This document shows, piece after piece, positions 4,420-5,582 of a stretch of DNA of 5,582 nucleotides. The stretch comes from Candidatus Methanoplasma sp. Lineage in GTDB: Archaea; Thermoplasmatota; Thermoplasmata; Methanomassiliicoccales; Methanomethylophilaceae. Under the pieces are notes generated by a model. It was not told where the DNA came from, did not search any database, and worked only from the letters and a program-made list of their open reading frames with translations. Each line of letters starts with the position of its first letter. Positions within the stretch are counted from its first letter, which is position 1. The stretch lies in NCBI GenBank assembly GCA_031271555.1, contig JAISVN010000031.1:1-5582 (forward strand), in the 5' to 3' direction. A program made the translations under genes and the position numbers.

Positions 4420-5322
4420 TCAAATGCGTTTCAGATATCTCAGGTTGGGTTCGTAGACGAGACCCTTGTCCATGAGGGCGTTGGATATCTCCTCAAGCTC
4501 CATGCTGGAGATCCCCTCGGATTCCGCTCTCCTCTCGAGTTCATCCCTGGGGGCGCCCTTTCCGTCGGTGTCAAGTTCCTCAAGAAGAGCCAGTATGATG
4601 TCCTCTATCTCCGATTTGTTCATGTCCGAGGATCCGGGTTCGATGTCTATCTCGTCCGGGATGTCCGACATATCCTCGGGAAGTCCAAGGTCTATGTTCT
4701 TATCGGGCAGTATTGTCCTGAGGGCGGTCTGTATCGATTTCAGATAGGTCGTAGAGTTGGGAATGTCGTACTGATCCAAAGCGGTCATTATCCCCTTTGC
4801 GTCCTTTTCGCTGAATCCTTTGCTGATGAGCGCCTTTTCGGAAAGCCCCTGCACCGATGTGGCCTTTTTCATCTTGTTGAGCCTGTCCCATGTCGACCTT
4901 GCGGTGTCCAGGATCCACTGGGCCCTTATCTCCTCGGTTATCTTCACTATGCGCTCGGGCCTTATGGAAACGAACACCCTCTGATCGTCGGTGGTGTATG
5001 TCCTCACCTTTCCGACGATCGCTATGAACGCCGGTGTCTCGATATCCGCCATAGCGGCCGCAGCCTCCGGCTGGTACCTCCCGACGTTGATGAAGACGTT
5101 CCCGGTGGCGAGGTCCTGCACCCTGCCCCTCCACATGGGCTCGTCATCCGTGCCGACGTTCTCTTTCTCCGTAAGCACGCCTGCTATCAGCACGCGGTTC
5201 ACCATCGCGCCCAGCTTGGTGACCACATACGACGGCGATTTCTCATCCTCGCCTTTGATCTCATAGGTCGCCGAGTTCAGCTCCGAAGAGAATAGCCTCC
5301 AGGCGGTCTCTCTCGCATTCAT
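4420..5322 (-). CDS. RPA-associated protein (RPAP, COG3390-like), OB fold plus winged helix
   Basis: The 300-residue product resembles the haloarchaeal RPA-associated proteins (Rpap1/Rpap3), which are encoded with, and work with, their cognate RPA in ssDNA binding and repair. The match is clear in ARETAWRLFSSELN (3-16), NRVLIAGVLTEKENVGTDDE (42-61), MWRGRVQDL (63-71), GRYQPEAAAAM (81-91) and AFIAIVGKVRTY (98-109), followed by VSIRPERI (118-125). These form an OB-fold domain of about 30-130. A helical stretch (130-205) and an acidic Pro/Asp/Glu linker (208-235) follow. Residues 236-300 look like a winged helix (EDIILALLEELD, then ALMDKGLVYEPN, ending LKRI), like those ending RPA32 and archaeal MCM. 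The start ATG overlaps the stop of the RPA gene (ATGA), with GGAGG 7 nt upstream, so the pair is translationally coupled. Family call is strong; the winged-helix comparison is from pattern only. Confidence 0.88.
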   Translation of the reverse strand: MNARETAWRLFSSELNSATYEIKGEDEKSPSYVVTKLGAMVNRVLIAGVLTEKENVGTDDEPMWRGRVQDLATGNVFINVGRYQPEAAAAMADIETPAFIAIVGKVRTYTTDDQRVFVSIRPERIVKITEEIRAQWILDTARSTWDRLNKMKKATSVQGLSEKALISKGFSEKDAKGIMTALDQYDIPNSTTYLKSIQTALRTILPDKNIDLGLPEDMSDIPDEIDIEPGSSDMNKSEIEDIILALLEELDTDGKGAPRDELERRAESEGISSMELEEISNALMDKGLVYEPNLRYLKRI

Positions 5323-5582
5323 AATGCCGCCTCCACTTCGTTGTAGAGCTTTTCGGCTTCGGCCACAACATCGATCTCTTCGATCCTGGCATCGCTGACT
5401 ATCATCATAGGTCCGAAATCATCGTTCATGACATTCCCGGTAATGGTCATCCTTCTCATGATTATCAGTTCGGCCATTTCCCTGGCTACGATCTCGGAGT
5501 CCCCTCTCGCTTTTGCTAGTCCTTCGGCGGCCTCGAGGGTGACACCTGTGAGTCTTTCCGTGTCCTGACGGTTCACTATGGC
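5319..5582 (-). CDS. Replication protein A (ssDNA-binding, OB-fold), C-terminal 87 residues; 5' end outside window
   Basis: The minus-strand frame is open to the right edge (AIVNRQDTERLTG...), so this is the C-terminal end of a longer gene; the internal GTG at 5576-5574 is not a convincing start. The visible pattern is a helix LTGVTLEAAEGLAKA, then EIVAREMAELIIMRRMTITG, then a strand pair ending MMIVSDARIEEID. This resembles the end of archaeal RPA large subunits (a last OB strand and helix following an LxGRYxxxxG-like segment). Family assignment from this fragment alone would be weak; the ATGA overlap with an RPA-associated gene, the haloarchaeal rpa3-rpap3 arrangement, makes it likely. There is no zinc finger in the visible part. 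RPA coats ssDNA in replication and repair. Confidence 0.7.
   Translation of the reverse strand, partial: AIVNRQDTERLTGVTLEAAEGLAKARGDSEIVAREMAELIIMRRMTITGNVMNDDFGPMMIVSDARIEEIDVVAEAEKLYNEVEAAL
5330..5334 (-). promoter_or_regulatory. Strong Shine-Dalgarno GGAGG of the RPA-associated gene
   Basis: On the minus strand GGAGG ends 7 nt before the ATG at 5322-5320 and lies inside the last codons of the RPA gene. It is the strongest ribosome site in the window. Together with the ATGA stop/start overlap it indicates coupled synthesis of the two partners in fixed proportion. Confidence 0.75.

Noticed and set aside
4700..5134. Minus-strand 144-residue frame inside the RPA-associated gene, in another frame.
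   Set aside because: Low-complexity, Arg/Gly/Asp-rich composition typical of a frame-shifted shadow; the main frame matches the RPAP family throughout.
1..5582. Search for a mobile element, CRISPR array, toxin-antitoxin pair, defence system or direct repeats.
   Set aside because: No transposase or integrase, no regularly spaced repeats, no target-site duplications and no small paired genes of that kind were seen; the genes are core archaeal functions with uniform composition.

Overview
The window is archaeal. It encodes a proteasome-activating nucleotidase (PAN), an archaeal MBF1 with an N-terminal zinc ribbon, RNA polymerase subunit K, an archaeal-type ribosomal protein S2, a MEMO-family protein, a DUF2240 protein, and an RPA large subunit paired with its RPA-associated partner. 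The moderate GC content, the haloarchaeal-like RPA/RPAP pair and the Thermoplasma-like RpoK start (MxYTR) fit a Euryarchaeote on the Thermoplasmatota side. Methanomassiliicoccales is my best guess, because Thermoplasma and its close relatives lack PAN. This placement is inference from memory of the families, not a search.

Layout, left to right: (1) the 3' end of an unidentified, very acidic protein gene on +, cut by the window edge. (2) pan on -, ending 2 nt from that gene. (3) A 96-nt divergent promoter region, then the MBF1 gene on +. (4) The DUF2240 gene on -, whose stop is 1 nt from the MBF1 stop. (5) A 153-nt divergent region with short palindromes and a good TATA box, then rpoK and rpsB on +. 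(6) A 45-nt T-rich gap, then the MEMO-family gene on +. (7) A hairpin flanked by T-runs on both strands, serving as a terminator for both converging units. (8) The RPA-associated gene and, upstream of it, the cut RPA gene, both on - and joined by an ATGA overlap. No stretch over 300 bases lacks a gene.

The content is core information processing: protein quality control (PAN feeding the 20S proteasome), transcription (RpoK, MBF1), translation (S2) and ssDNA handling (RPA and RPAP). rpoK, rpsB and MEMO are the remnant of a widely conserved archaeal cluster (L18e-L13-S9-rpoN-rpoK-eno-rpsB-MEMO-mevalonate kinase); here enolase and mevalonate kinase are missing from their usual places. Initiation signals look mixed. 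MBF1, DUF2240 and MEMO have a TATA-like box about 25-27 nt before the start codon and no Shine-Dalgarno sequence, as in leaderless transcripts. rpsB, RPAP and probably rpoK have Shine-Dalgarno sequences.

I see no mobile element, CRISPR array, RNA gene or clearly new multi-gene system. The items most worth a second look are the PAN C-terminus (Phe in place of the HbYX Tyr), the near-zero convergent gaps, the inverted repeats between DUF2240 and rpoK, the two-sided terminator, and the winged-helix tail of the RPA-associated protein.
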